A stretch of DNA of 64,000 nt from Mesobacillus sp. AQ2 (GCF_030122805.1 NZ_CP126080.1:3787501-3851500); one strand, 5' to 3'; numbered from the stretch's first letter, positions 8,922 through 18,069 are shown. Numbers and translations: made by a program. Notes: generated by a model not told the origin, from the letters alone.

Positions 8922-11900
8922 TCAAGCTTTTTTCTTTCCGTTTACAAAAACAGCTTTTCCTTCTGAGTTAGCTTCATCAGGAAGATACACATCAAATTCT
9001 TCTGTTGGTCCACTTACTAAAATCTTCCATCTATCCGATTCTTCTGTGACTTCAACATCCCAATGATTATTCAGGTGGTCATTGATTCTTTCGGATAGTC
9101 CATCCTTCAAATAAATCCTTAATAATGGTCTGACATAACTGGAAATATCATTGGAAACCCAAGAACCTAATTGAAGCGTTTGATCCACATTTGTTAAAAT
9201 TACGGCCCCTTCTTTTACGTAAACAGGAATATGGTCAAGTGGTGAATCAATCAATTCATAGGCAGGACCGATAATTCTTTTTCCGCTCCAGAAATCAAAC
9301 CAAGTTCCTTCAGGGAAATAAACTTTTCTTGAAGTTGTACCTTCTTCTGTTACAGGAGCAACCAATAAAGAAGACCCAAAGTAATATTGGTCGAATACTC
9401 CTTCACCACGTTGATCTTCGGGGTTCTCCATAAATAAGGAGCGCATTAATGGAATTCCTGTTTCACTAGTTTTTCTTGCTTCGTTCCAAATGTAAGGGAG
9501 CAAGTTCATTCGGACATTGGCATAAAATCTATATCCCTCAATAGCAATTTTTTGATTGGTTCTCTCCGCAATATTCCATGGAGTGCGATCCTGATTAAAC
9601 TCACCTTTGCTTTCAGCGTGATACTGCATGATTGGACAAAAGGCCGCCATGGCCGCAGATCTGACATACAATTCGGCCGTTGGAATATCACCATTGAATC
9701 CCGCTAAGTCCCAGCCCCAAAATGGAATTCCTGACATTCCAGAAGTGATACCTGCAGCCAAAGACCGCTTAAAGGCGTCAAAAGTCGATCTTTCATCCCC
9801 TGCCCAATGTGCCGGGAAGTTTTGGGCTCCCATATATCCGGCACGGCTAAAGGTCATTGCATCTCCGCTTTTAAAGTCATTTGCAAATTTGTAGTAAGCC
9901 CCTATATAATCATTTGGATACAAGTTGCGCATTTCGTCGCCGGTTTTCCCATCAGAAAACAGCAATTCGTCTCCGAACACGAACTCCCCACCATCTGTTT
10001 TGAAGCCATCCACTCCAATTTCAAGCAAATACTTCCGTTTGCTAAACCACCATTCTTTGGCTTCTTGATTTGAGAAGTCCATCAATAGACTTTCCTTAAA
10101 CCAGCCTTCAGGCATCCTGTATGGAGCTTCGTCATTCTTTTTGACAACATATCCATTTTCCAGCATGTATTTTTCATCCGCATCTTTTTGTGGATGCGTT
10201 TGCCTGTTCAAGTATTTTTTAATCGGAATCTGCCATAGAAGAACTTTCAACCCGTTATCATGCAGGTATTCAAACAATCCCTTCGGATCCGGCCATCGTC
10301 CCCATTCAGGAAACTCCATTTCGCTGTAGGTATGACTTTCTCCATTACCTTTCACCTCATATTGGGCATCATTGAACATGTAATAAGTGGCTTCATCACT
10401 CCACTGTTCTAAGACTAGAACAGTCGCTGGTATCTGATATTCGTTTGTTTTCTCAACTTCTGAACGGGTCAGACTGTCCCTGTCCCAGTTATTGCTCGAC
10501 ATCCAAGGTCCAAATGCCCAAACAGGTGGTAACACTGGTTTGCCGGTTTTCGAAGTGTAGGATTCAATCACTTCTTTTGGTGTTCCTAAGAATGCCGTAA
10601 TGGAGGTGCTTTGTTCTTTTTCTGACATCCTTATCTTAATAGACATGGCATCCTTCAATGAGTGAGCGATGTCAAAATGGGTGTACCTGTTAGTATTAAC
10701 CACCAAGCCATATCCAAGGGAACTAATGTAAAAAGGAACCGGCATATAAGTCCTTGTACCCTGATCGCGATACTGGTTATAAACATAGCAATCAATGATA
10801 TTCCCTCGCTGCTCAACAGCATTATATCTCTCACCGAATCCATAAAAGCTTTCGTTCAACGGTGTATGAAAATTAAGCTTTAAATCTCTTATTTGCCGAT
10901 TCTTATCAGTCGTACATTCAATAAAGGAAAGGAAATCATGTGATTCTAAAAGTGTTTTGTTGGCATCTTTTATGCAAATAAAAAATGGATTTAACTTCAA
11001 GTCAACAGTAAATTCTTGATTCATGGATCTAAGGGAAAGAGCTTCATATTCTTCCTGGAGAAATTCTTGATTAATATTAGAATCAATATTGATATAAAAC
11101 TGGTCTTCAGTGAAGCCCAGATTGACCTGTAGTGAAAAATCATCTTCATCTTTCGCTAACAAGACTACTTCACTCTCAGCCTTTTCAAATAAGCGGAATT
11201 CATTTAGTACCCGACGTTTTAGAGGTGTGATTGGAAACCGCTCTGATTGCACCTTAAGGCCCTCGCCTTTATAAGCGGAGAATTGATAACTGAATTCCTC
11301 TTCCTGGGTCAGGGGTTCGATAGTTCCAGTCCAAATGTAAACTTTTTTATCCTCAAGATATTTTCTGGTCAACTCTTTTGTTTTTACAGTTTCACCGCTA
11401 GCTGAGTTTAAAGTTAATAAAACCGAATCTACTTCGCCTTCAGGCCATACCTGGCATGCTACTGTTATTGGCTCTTCGGTTGTCGGATGATGTGGACTTC
11501 GTTCTGTAAGTTGCGGTTCGTAAATGTTATGATTGCCAAAGGGTGTATGTACTATTTTGTACTCTTCTATTGAATCAACCTTATAGTGTTCTATCATTTC
11601 AATAATCACTTTTCCAAGCTCGGATTCCTCTGTCGACTCTTTTCCAATCAAGCTTTGTGCCAAATTTAAATAGGTATTCGCTTTTTCATAGTTGCCCTTT
11701 TCCAGAAAATATAATGACAAAAGCGCAGTTGCTGAAGAAGATTCTTTCTTACCTTCAATCGTTTTTAGTGCCCCTGTATTATTCACTAACTTCCTTTCGA
11801 TTTGGCCAACTGCTTCTACCACAATTAAGTCCTCAGGAGAAAACAATCCATATGGCATAACTGCAGTAAGCATATCCAATGAAATTTGCCGTTCATTCAC

Positions 11901-12326
11901 CGCATTAAGCAACATACCCCCAGAAAGTAGAGAGTCAAAAACAAAATCTCTGATTTCTGTGATTGTTTTTTGGAGTTCATATTGCTGGAGATTATTTTTG
12001 GATTGAGTTAATGCCGTATACACCATTGCAATGTTCGAAACATGAATATCTTTCTTGCCGTCTCCCCAGATACGTTCTAAAGGTTTTCTCCAATTATCCT
12101 GGAGAAACGTTAAGTAAGGTTGAACATTAACTTCTTTCAAGTTCTCACTATTTGTCTCTTTTAAATGGTTCTGCACATTCCATAGCCAGGTAGCAATAAG
12201 GTGTATACTGTCCTTATCAAGTTGAGGTTTATGATTAAGAAGAATTCTTTCCGAGGATGGATAATCATTATTTAACTGGTATACATGAGCTTTAAGCAGC
12301 TTGCTGTACATTGCTTTTGAATCCAT
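8922..12326 (-). CDS. Fusion protein: degenerate GH15-like helical module, beta-sandwich linker and GH31 enzyme
   Basis: A 1134-residue protein, about 350 residues longer than ordinary GH31 enzymes. Residues 373-1134 are GH31: GFGERYNAVEQRGNIID near 497, nucleophile Asp778 in GVDGFKTDGGE and acid/base Asp844 in WAGDERSTF. Residues 270-370 look like an Ig-like/beta-sandwich module. Residues 1-260 are alpha-helical and resemble the second half of a GH15 glucoamylase barrel, with NWRKPLERIWGDGKKDIHVS where GH15 has a Pro-Asp-x-Gly-Ile-Trp-Glu segment, and YGLFSPEDLIVVEAVGQIER. The catalytic Glu position is Gly, so this part is probably non-catalytic. No signal peptide. Exact substrate unknown; alpha-glucans are implied by the operon. 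Confidence 0.85.
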   Translation of the reverse strand: MDSKAMYSKLLKAHVYQLNNDYPSSERILLNHKPQLDKDSIHLIATWLWNVQNHLKETNSENLKEVNVQPYLTFLQDNWRKPLERIWGDGKKDIHVSNIAMVYTALTQSKNNLQQYELQKTITEIRDFVFDSLLSGGMLLNAVNERQISLDMLTAVMPYGLFSPEDLIVVEAVGQIERKLVNNTGALKTIEGKKESSSATALLSLYFLEKGNYEKANTYLNLAQSLIGKESTEESELGKVIIEMIEHYKVDSIEEYKIVHTPFGNHNIYEPQLTERSPHHPTTEEPITVACQVWPEGEVDSVLLTLNSASGETVKTKELTRKYLEDKKVYIWTGTIEPLTQEEEFSYQFSAYKGEGLKVQSERFPITPLKRRVLNEFRLFEKAESEVVLLAKDEDDFSLQVNLGFTEDQFYINIDSNINQEFLQEEYEALSLRSMNQEFTVDLKLNPFFICIKDANKTLLESHDFLSFIECTTDKNRQIRDLKLNFHTPLNESFYGFGERYNAVEQRGNIIDCYVYNQYRDQGTRTYMPVPFYISSLGYGLVVNTNRYTHFDIAHSLKDAMSIKIRMSEKEQSTSITAFLGTPKEVIESYTSKTGKPVLPPVWAFGPWMSSNNWDRDSLTRSEVEKTNEYQIPATVLVLEQWSDEATYYMFNDAQYEVKGNGESHTYSEMEFPEWGRWPDPKGLFEYLHDNGLKVLLWQIPIKKYLNRQTHPQKDADEKYMLENGYVVKKNDEAPYRMPEGWFKESLLMDFSNQEAKEWWFSKRKYLLEIGVDGFKTDGGEFVFGDELLFSDGKTGDEMRNLYPNDYIGAYYKFANDFKSGDAMTFSRAGYMGAQNFPAHWAGDERSTFDAFKRSLAAGITSGMSGIPFWGWDLAGFNGDIPTAELYVRSAAMAAFCPIMQYHAESKGEFNQDRTPWNIAERTNQKIAIEGYRFYANVRMNLLPYIWNEARKTSETGIPLMRSLFMENPEDQRGEGVFDQYYFGSSLLVAPVTEEGTTSRKVYFPEGTWFDFWSGKRIIGPAYELIDSPLDHIPVYVKEGAVILTNVDQTLQLGSWVSNDISSYVRPLLRIYLKDGLSERINDHLNNHWDVEVTEESDRWKILVSGPTEEFDVYLPDEANSEGKAVFVNGKKKA

Positions 12327-12392
12327 GTCTCTCTCCCCTTATGTTAGAAGAGAAGGATATGAGGATGCCCAGATATCCTTCTCCAGATTTGA

Positions 12393-13667
12393 TTACTTCA
12401 ACTTCTCTAATTCTCCCTGCATAACTTTCAATGCTTCTTCAGGGCTCTTTTTACCATTCACCACATTTTCTAGTTCCTTTGTAATCAGGTCACTCATTTT
12501 ACTCCAATCCTCAATTACTGGAGGTAAAACCAGCGTATCCAGTGCTTCAAAAATAACTTCCCTGCTTTCTGGAGGAGTTTGTTCCAGATAAGGCTTTAAG
12601 ATTTCTTCATTCGTGATTGCTGGAAGTTCCCATGAACTTGCAATTCGAATTTCTGCGGCTTCGTCACTAGCGCTCATGAAGCGTGCAAATTTATAAGCAG
12701 CGTTTTGAGCATCTGAGTCCTTTGAAACTGCTAATCCATTTGCGAAGAAGTGGTGTGCCTTTTGAGTATTACCTGCTTCAAGTGCAATATCCCATTTGAA
12801 TGGTGCATCTTTAAAAGCGGATAACATCCAGATTCCAGTGTGCAGGATCCCGATTTGACCATTTTTAAATAAATCCTCTGGCGACTGGCCTGATAGATCT
12901 CCTACAGAAGGAGTTACTTTATATTTGTTCACCTTATCAACCATGTATTGAAGTGCTTCTGCATTTTCAGGGCTATCGATTGTTACTTCTGATTTGTCTT
13001 CATTGAATACAGATCCACCATTCTGAGCAATCACTTTATAGAATTCATGGAACTGAATCGGTGCATAAGTACCCCAGATCTTTTCATCCTTGTTTGTGAG
13101 CTTTTGCGCTGCTGCTAATTCATCTTCCCATGTCCATTCTGCAGTTGGATAATCCACTTTTGCTTTATCAAACAAGTCTTTATTGTAGAAAGTAACAACG
13201 TTTGAGAAGCTTTCCACCATACCATATTGCTTTCCTTCGTATTGATAAGCTTTATATGCTTCTTGATTTAATTTAGATGGATCAAAGTCTTTATCTTCTT
13301 CAATGTATTTAGACAGGTCCGCTAAAGCTCCCTTTGAGGCATAACTAACGAAGTTTTCATAGTTAAGCTCGAATACATCCGGTGCTTTCCCGCCAGCAAT
13401 CATGGTTTGCAGCTTTGTGAAATAATCATCATAAGCAGCAATCTCATAATCTACTTTTACATTTGGATTTTGCTTTTCAAAAGCACTGATCATGTCTTGT
13501 AGGTCTTTTTCATGGTCAGTACCTGGTGAAAAGGTAAAGTAATTGATTGTTACCGTTTCATCTTTGTTACCTCTAGAGCTTTTTTCCGAATCAGAACATC
13601 CTGCCAATACAGTAAAAGTAAGCATAAATAGTAGAACAATAGCCGAAATAAGCCTTTTCTGAGTCAT
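12393..13667 (-). CDS. ABC transporter sugar-binding lipoprotein
   Basis: A 424-residue family-1 extracellular solute-binding protein. The N-terminus has a lipoprotein signal ending LTFTVLAGCSDSEKS, so Cys23 should be lipidated and the protein anchored outside the membrane. Typical features follow: FEKQNPNVKVDYEIAAYDDY near 69, a GGKAPDVFELNYENF motif near 93, and NGQIGILHTGIWML near 272. It should capture oligosaccharide for the two permeases immediately upstream in the operon. A 66-bp gap separates it from the GH31 fusion gene. Confidence 0.93.
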   Translation of the reverse strand: MTQKRLISAIVLLFMLTFTVLAGCSDSEKSSRGNKDETVTINYFTFSPGTDHEKDLQDMISAFEKQNPNVKVDYEIAAYDDYFTKLQTMIAGGKAPDVFELNYENFVSYASKGALADLSKYIEEDKDFDPSKLNQEAYKAYQYEGKQYGMVESFSNVVTFYNKDLFDKAKVDYPTAEWTWEDELAAAQKLTNKDEKIWGTYAPIQFHEFYKVIAQNGGSVFNEDKSEVTIDSPENAEALQYMVDKVNKYKVTPSVGDLSGQSPEDLFKNGQIGILHTGIWMLSAFKDAPFKWDIALEAGNTQKAHHFFANGLAVSKDSDAQNAAYKFARFMSASDEAAEIRIASSWELPAITNEEILKPYLEQTPPESREVIFEALDTLVLPPVIEDWSKMSDLITKELENVVNGKKSPEEALKVMQGELEKLK

Positions 13668-13682
13668 TCTAATTCCCCCTTA

Positions 13683-14564
13683 TTATTCTTTCATTCCACT
13701 CATTGTCATTCCTTGAATAAAGTACTTCTGCGCAAATAGATAGACTGCAAGTATTGGCAAAACACTAATGACTACACCTGCCATCATCATGTTCCAATTC
13801 GTTTCCCACCTCCCTTGCAGTAGAGATAATCCTAGCGGCAAAGTAGCAAAGCTTTTATCATTAATTACAATAAGTGGCCATAAGTAATTGTTCCAAGATT
13901 GCATGAATGAAAAGATGCCTAACGTCGCGAGTGTTGGTTTAGATAACGGCATGATTACACGCCAGAATATTGAAAAATGGTTGGCACCATCCATGAAGGC
14001 TGCCTCTTCAAGTTCCTTCGGAATCGACAAGAACGCCTGCCTTAACAAAAAGGTTCCAAAAACACTAAACAATCCAGGGACGATCAATGCCTGATATGTA
14101 TCAAGCCATCCAAAGTTTTTCATTAAAATAAACTGGGGTATCATGGTGACCTGTGCTGGAACCATCATTGTTGCCAGGTATAATAGGAAAAGTTTATCCC
14201 TGCCCCAAAATTGCATCCTGGCAAACGCATAAGCTGCCATAGAACATAAAAGCAGCTGGCCTAAAGTAGTGAGAACCGCCACTAACAAGGAGTTTCCTAA
14301 AAAGTGAAGCATTGGGAATGCCCCAGTCACATCCTTATAGTTTTGAAAGGTTGCATGATCAGGGATAAACTGTGGTGGAAAGACCATTGTTGCTCCTTGA
14401 TTCTTTAATGAAGTCGAAATCATCCATAGAAAAGGAAGCAGCATAGCGATTGCACCTAAGATCAAAACGATGTACAGTAAACCTTTTTTAAATATCCTAA
14501 GACTTGTAAGTTGATAGTCTTTCTGAAGGACAGTTGATTGTTTTGTAACCGGATTCATTTCCAT
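13683..14564 (-). CDS. ABC sugar transporter permease, MalG type
   Basis: About 293 residues with six membrane helices and the inner-membrane EAA loop ELEEAAFMDGANHFSIFWRV. The C-terminus ...YFIQGMTMSGMKE is typical of MalG-type carbohydrate permeases. The start at 14564 (MEMNPVTKQ) is preferred: it lies two bases after the stop of the MalF-type gene and GGTGGGCGG precedes it. The longer frame to 14639 would overlap that gene by more than 70 bases. Confidence 0.92.
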   Translation of the reverse strand: MEMNPVTKQSTVLQKDYQLTSLRIFKKGLLYIVLILGAIAMLLPFLWMISTSLKNQGATMVFPPQFIPDHATFQNYKDVTGAFPMLHFLGNSLLVAVLTTLGQLLLCSMAAYAFARMQFWGRDKLFLLYLATMMVPAQVTMIPQFILMKNFGWLDTYQALIVPGLFSVFGTFLLRQAFLSIPKELEEAAFMDGANHFSIFWRVIMPLSKPTLATLGIFSFMQSWNNYLWPLIVINDKSFATLPLGLSLLQGRWETNWNMMMAGVVISVLPILAVYLFAQKYFIQGMTMSGMKE

Positions 14565-14566
14565 GT

Positions 14567-15442
14567 TTAATCCGCCCACCTTTTCTGCATTTTCATCTGG
14601 ATCAAAGTAATCACAAATATGACGATGAATAAAATCCATGACATTGCGGAAGCGTAGCCCATTTCAAAATACCTGAAAGCATGATTGTATATGTTTTGAA
14701 CTAGCACATTGGTTGCGCCGCCAGGACCGCCTTCAGTCATGATCATGACCTGGTCAAAAACTTGGAATGAGTTAATCAAAGAAATGATGGTTACAAAAAA
14801 TGTCGTAGGTGTCAAAAGCGGGAGGGTGATATTCCAGAATTTCTTCCAGGAATTTGCCCCATCGATATCTGCGGCTTCGTAGTAGGAGGTAGAAATATTT
14901 TGTAGGCCGCCTAAGAATAGTACCATAACAAATCCAATGTCTTTCCAGACACTTGTGATGATGATAGCTGGCATTGCTAGGCTTTCATCTTGGAGCCAAT
15001 TAAGCCCCTCAATACCAACAAATGATAAGAAGTAATTTATTAATCCGTAACTAGGGTTGAACAGCCATTTCCATACAAGAGATACAGCAACCCACGATGT
15101 CACTACTGGTAAAAAATACGCTGCTCTAAAGAATGCTCTTAATTTTACTTTTCGATTAAGCAGTAGAGCACAAGCTAATCCGAAAATCATTACTAAGGGT
15201 AAATAGCCAATAATGAAAGTTACCGTGTGGGTAAATGCTGCCCAAAATTCTTTGTCCACCATTAGCTGTTTGTAATTATAAATACCGACGAATTCCATAG
15301 TGGAAATTAGGTCCCAATTCGTAAAGCTGATGGCTAATGATGATAAAAGCGGGAAAACGATAAAAGTAAGGAAACCGATTAAATTGGGCAAAAGGAACAC
15401 AGCTACCCAAAAGGCTGTCTTTTTCTTTGTCATTCCAACCAT
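14567..15442 (-). CDS. ABC sugar transporter permease, MalF type
   Basis: A 291-residue inner-membrane permease with six helices and the EAA motif YYEAADIDGANSWKKFWNIT near 188. The start ATG at 15442 has GAGGTG 5 bases upstream. It forms the channel with the MalG-type protein. No ATP-binding subunit is encoded in the operon or anywhere else in the window, so it probably uses a shared MsmX/UgpC-type ATPase from elsewhere in the genome. Confidence 0.92.
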   Translation of the reverse strand: MVGMTKKKTAFWVAVFLLPNLIGFLTFIVFPLLSSLAISFTNWDLISTMEFVGIYNYKQLMVDKEFWAAFTHTVTFIIGYLPLVMIFGLACALLLNRKVKLRAFFRAAYFLPVVTSWVAVSLVWKWLFNPSYGLINYFLSFVGIEGLNWLQDESLAMPAIIITSVWKDIGFVMVLFLGGLQNISTSYYEAADIDGANSWKKFWNITLPLLTPTTFFVTIISLINSFQVFDQVMIMTEGGPGGATNVLVQNIYNHAFRYFEMGYASAMSWILFIVIFVITLIQMKMQKRWAD

Positions 15443-15451
15443 GTTCTCACC

Positions 15452-16672
15452 TCAATTTAATATAGATTTAGATTCTTCATAGATTGGAGCCTGAAACAAA
15501 TGAGTGATTGCGAGTAAGGCTGCCCCTTTTAGCCATGAATCATCTCCGAGTTCTGTTGGCCTTATTTCTGTTTGGATATTTGCGGCTGAAAAAAAGTTCA
15601 CCCTTGCAACATCTACAGCGGCATCCAGGAATAAGTGCTTGTATTTCATCCCTTCTCCAATAAGCAAAATTGTATGGGGATTAAGTGCGTTAATTGCATT
15701 TAGTATGCCGTATCCCAGGTTTTCACCAAATGATTTCATCAATTCAATTGCAAGAACATCACCTTTTTCTGCTGCAGTAGATACTTCTTCGAATGAAAAA
15801 TCTTCAATGATTGTTTCAGGATAGCTTTCTTTTATCTCACTGCCACGGTTAAATAGAAAGAATTCAGATGCATACATTTCAAGGCAACCTTTTTGTCCGC
15901 AGTGACATGGATACCCGCCAATTTTCATTACCGTATGGCCAAACTCACCAGCTCCCCCGGATTCTCCGTAATAAATTTTCTTATCGACCACGAGGGACAT
16001 ACCTAATCCGGCACCAACAGAGATACAGATGAAGTTTGACAGGTCTTTTCCTTCTCCATACCATAATTCCGCCATAGTGTAAGCGTTGACATTTTTATCA
16101 ATGAATACTGGAATATTGTTCAGCTGCTCGCTTAACAATTGACATAAAGGTACGTTCTCCCATCCCAGCATGGATGATCTAACAATCGTACCTTCCTGGC
16201 GGTTGATTAATCCAGAAGCAGCGATTCCAATACCCATAAGTTGCTCCATTGGCTTATCAGCACTTTGTAAAAGCTCCTTAATTTCATCAGCAATCATCGA
16301 TACAACATCCTGGATATTATCAAATCTGTTAAATTTCTTTTCTACTAAATCCAAAATGTCAGCGTTTAGATTGGTTAAAGCAAATAGAACTCTTTTCTCC
16401 TCAATCTTCACACCAACTGTATAGCCGTAATCCGCATTAAACTCCAGCAGTACAGGTCTTCTGCCCCCAGTAGATGTAGCAACACCAACTTCCCTTACCA
16501 GATCAACGGCCATTAGTTCATCAACAATGTAAGTTATTGTAGATAAACTCATCTTGGTGACCTTAGAAACATCAGACCTGCTGATCCTGCCTGATTTCCT
16601 AATTAGGTTAATTACTATGGATCGGTTAATTTCTTTGATTAGATCCTTACTGCCTTTCCTAAGTCCATTCAT
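15452..16672 (-). CDS. ROK-family transcriptional repressor
   Basis: About 406 residues. An N-terminal winged helix (GRISRSDVSKVTKMSLSTIT) precedes a ROK sugar-kinase-like domain with the ROK zinc signature GGYPCHCGQKGCLEMY near 255. XylR/NagC-type ROK repressors bind a sugar and release DNA. It is the first gene of the oligosaccharide operon, 9 bases before the MalF-type permease, so it would control its own transcript. The ATG at 16672 is chosen because GGAG lies 9 bases upstream; two earlier in-frame ATGs (16687, 16681) lack spacing. Confidence 0.9.
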   Translation of the reverse strand: MNGLRKGSKDLIKEINRSIVINLIRKSGRISRSDVSKVTKMSLSTITYIVDELMAVDLVREVGVATSTGGRRPVLLEFNADYGYTVGVKIEEKRVLFALTNLNADILDLVEKKFNRFDNIQDVVSMIADEIKELLQSADKPMEQLMGIGIAASGLINRQEGTIVRSSMLGWENVPLCQLLSEQLNNIPVFIDKNVNAYTMAELWYGEGKDLSNFICISVGAGLGMSLVVDKKIYYGESGGAGEFGHTVMKIGGYPCHCGQKGCLEMYASEFFLFNRGSEIKESYPETIIEDFSFEEVSTAAEKGDVLAIELMKSFGENLGYGILNAINALNPHTILLIGEGMKYKHLFLDAAVDVARVNFFSAANIQTEIRPTELGDDSWLKGAALLAITHLFQAPIYEESKSILN

Positions 16673-16706
16673 ATTATCCATCTCCATAATTTACTAATTA
16701 AAGAGT

Positions 16707-16737
16707 AACTTACTTTCTTCATTGAAGCAAGTAAGTT
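16707..16737. promoter_or_regulatory. 31-bp palindrome, candidate operator of the ROK repressor
   Basis: Arms AACTTACTT and AAGTAAGTT flank an inner CTTCA/TGAAG inverted repeat; only one base pair is mismatched. It lies 35 bases upstream of the ROK start, where an operator of a self-regulated sugar operon belongs. It lacks a T run in the operon direction, so a terminator role there is unlikely. A TTTACA -35-like box occurs just upstream. Confidence 0.55.
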
Positions 16738-16771
16738 TTTTCATTATTTTTCGACAATTTTATGTAAAATA

Positions 16772-16799
16772 AAATAGACTGCTGATTCGCAGTCTATTT
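16772..16799. terminator. Stem-loop terminator
   Basis: Perfect 11-bp stem AAATAGACTGC / GCAGTCTATTT with a 6-base loop; on the minus strand it is followed by TTATTTTA. It probably ends transcription from the GNAT gene at 16969-17415. Confidence 0.55.
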
Positions 16800-16819
16800 G
16801 TTCTTCTTATTGAAGATAA

Positions 16820-16853
16820 GCACCCCTTTAGTTTAAGTGTAACTATTCACAAA
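16820..16853 (+). repeat. Cassette-associated repeat, partial copy
   Basis: Only the right half is present: GCACCCCTTTAGTTTAAGTG followed by TAACTATTCACAAAA, matching the right ends at 17650 and 17951. The hairpin half is missing and 115 bases separate it from the next gene. Confidence 0.6.
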
Positions 16854-16968
16854 ACAAGAATACAAAAAGGGCTAGCAGCTGCCAACCTAAAACGTTCTAT
16901 CTATTTGAAATATACTTTTAGCTATTCATCACTGCTGTTAGGTAATGAAACTGGAATATATTTGACAC

Positions 16969-17415
16969 CTATTCTTTCACTATTGAGAGCCTCATAACAA
17001 CTTCGTTTCCTTCCATTTCTCCCGTTTCTGAAAAACCAACTTTTTGATAAAGTTTTTTTGCCACTAAATTTTCTTCAACATAATTTATTTGGATATAGTC
17101 GAATAAATTTTCTTGCTTCAAAAATTCTATAGCTTTGTTTAATGCTTCTTTACCATAGCCTTTTCCTTGATATGCACTCCCTAACATAAATCGCCAAATC
17201 TCTACTTTCCTATTTTCTATTTTATAGTCAAACATTATAAATCCTACAATTGTATCATCATTATAAATAGCATAAGGCTTGGCTCTTTCGTAAAATACCC
17301 AGGCTTGTGCCAACGATCTCATATTTGATGAAACAAAGTTTTCCTGTTCTCCTACAAGTTCTAAGTCAAAAACTTTTTGGTAGTTATCAGCGTTTATTTT
17401 CTCTAATCTAATCAT
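16969..17415 (-). CDS. GNAT N-acetyltransferase, diamine/spermidine-acetyltransferase-like
   Basis: About 148 residues with a GNAT fold: RFMLGSAYQGKGYGKEALNK is the acetyl-CoA loop near residue 80, followed by VEENLVAKKLYQKVGFSETG. The layout resembles BltD-type polyamine acetyltransferases, but I would not assign a substrate. The ATG at 17415 is preferred since GGAG is 9 bases upstream; the ATG at 17424 directly abuts GGAG. It is a monocistronic minus-strand gene in the repeat-rich zone. Confidence 0.87.
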   Translation of the reverse strand: MIRLEKINADNYQKVFDLELVGEQENFVSSNMRSLAQAWVFYERAKPYAIYNDDTIVGFIMFDYKIENRKVEIWRFMLGSAYQGKGYGKEALNKAIEFLKQENLFDYIQINYVEENLVAKKLYQKVGFSETGEMEGNEVVMRLSIVKE

Positions 17416-17550
17416 CTTATACATCTCCGAGTTTTGTTTAAATACTTGTTCTTGCGATAATTATAACATAATTTAAAAGACTGGGCATGGGTTTATATAT
17501 AACACTAAAATTTGTTGAAGTCTTAATATATATTTTAAATAACTTGCCTT

Positions 17551-17650
17551 TCACTAACCTGCCTCTATAGTTCAATAAGGAATTCAACAAAAAAGGTGCT
17601 TAATCCTTCCTGGATCAACGCACCCGATAGTTTAAGTATAATGTTTCACA
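17551..17650 (+). repeat. Cassette-associated repeat, full copy
   Basis: One of the clearest copies: left end TCACTAACCTGCCTCTATAG, middle AATAAGGAATTCAACAAAAA, hairpin arms GGTGCTTAATCC / GGATCAACGCACC, right end CGATAGTTTAAGTATAATG then TTCACA. The right end supplies the stop codon of the 39-aa gene at 17646-17765. Read on the minus strand the hairpin plus T run is a terminator. Confidence 0.8.
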
Positions 17651-17765
17651 AGCCTTCAATCAGGACTCTTGTTAGGTCAATTAATAGATTTAACCGAGTA
17701 CCAATATAAATCAAAATTCCAACTACAGCAAGTCTATAAACTATCGTCCAGTGATTACTATCCAT
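17646..17765 (-). CDS. Small single-span membrane protein (39 aa)
   Basis: A 40-codon frame starting ATG at 17765 with AGAGGTG 6 bases upstream. The product begins MDSNHWTIVYRLAVVGILIY and continues with an Arg/Leu-rich tail ending LIEGL. One membrane helix is predicted. The stop codon lies inside the adjoining repeat. No family recognised; the strong ribosome site and cassette position support it as a real gene. Confidence 0.6.
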   Translation of the reverse strand: MDSNHWTIVYRLAVVGILIYIGTRLNLLIDLTRVLIEGL

Positions 17766-18069
17766 ATTAAACACCTCTGTGATTGTTATATTTAAGCTGA
17801 ATATATATTTCTACATAACGGACACTTTTCCTTCTCCAGCCAATGCCTTGTTAAACTAAACTGCCTCTATAGTTGAATAAACAAAAAGTGCCACCGCAGC
17901 ACTACTTACTTAACACTCGCACCCGTTAGTTTAAGTGTATTTATTCACAAACTTAAGACCTTATTAGACACCTGCCTGTTTCCTTTCTATACGTCCGTCC
18001 TTTATTTGTTGGTATAAATTTAAATGCGGTTACAGATAATATCCCTATAACAAATTAGGGGGTTATGAA
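17766..18069. other. Intergenic stretch with one repeat copy
   Basis: It holds the upstream region of the 39-aa gene, a repeat copy (17851-17951) not followed by any minus-strand gene, and the leader of the plus-strand 60-aa gene. I see no further ORF or RNA gene. Confidence 0.5.
17851..17951 (+). repeat. Cassette-associated repeat, full copy
   Basis: Left end TTAAACTAAACTGCCTCTAT, right end CACCCGTTAGTTTAAGTGTA then TTTATTCACAA. The hairpin arms diverge from the other copies (GTGCCACCGCAGCAC), as expected if structure rather than sequence is kept. Confidence 0.75.

Noticed and set aside
16707..16737. Terminator on the plus strand
   Set aside because: It has a T-rich side on the plus strand, but no plus-strand gene lies upstream; position favours an operator.
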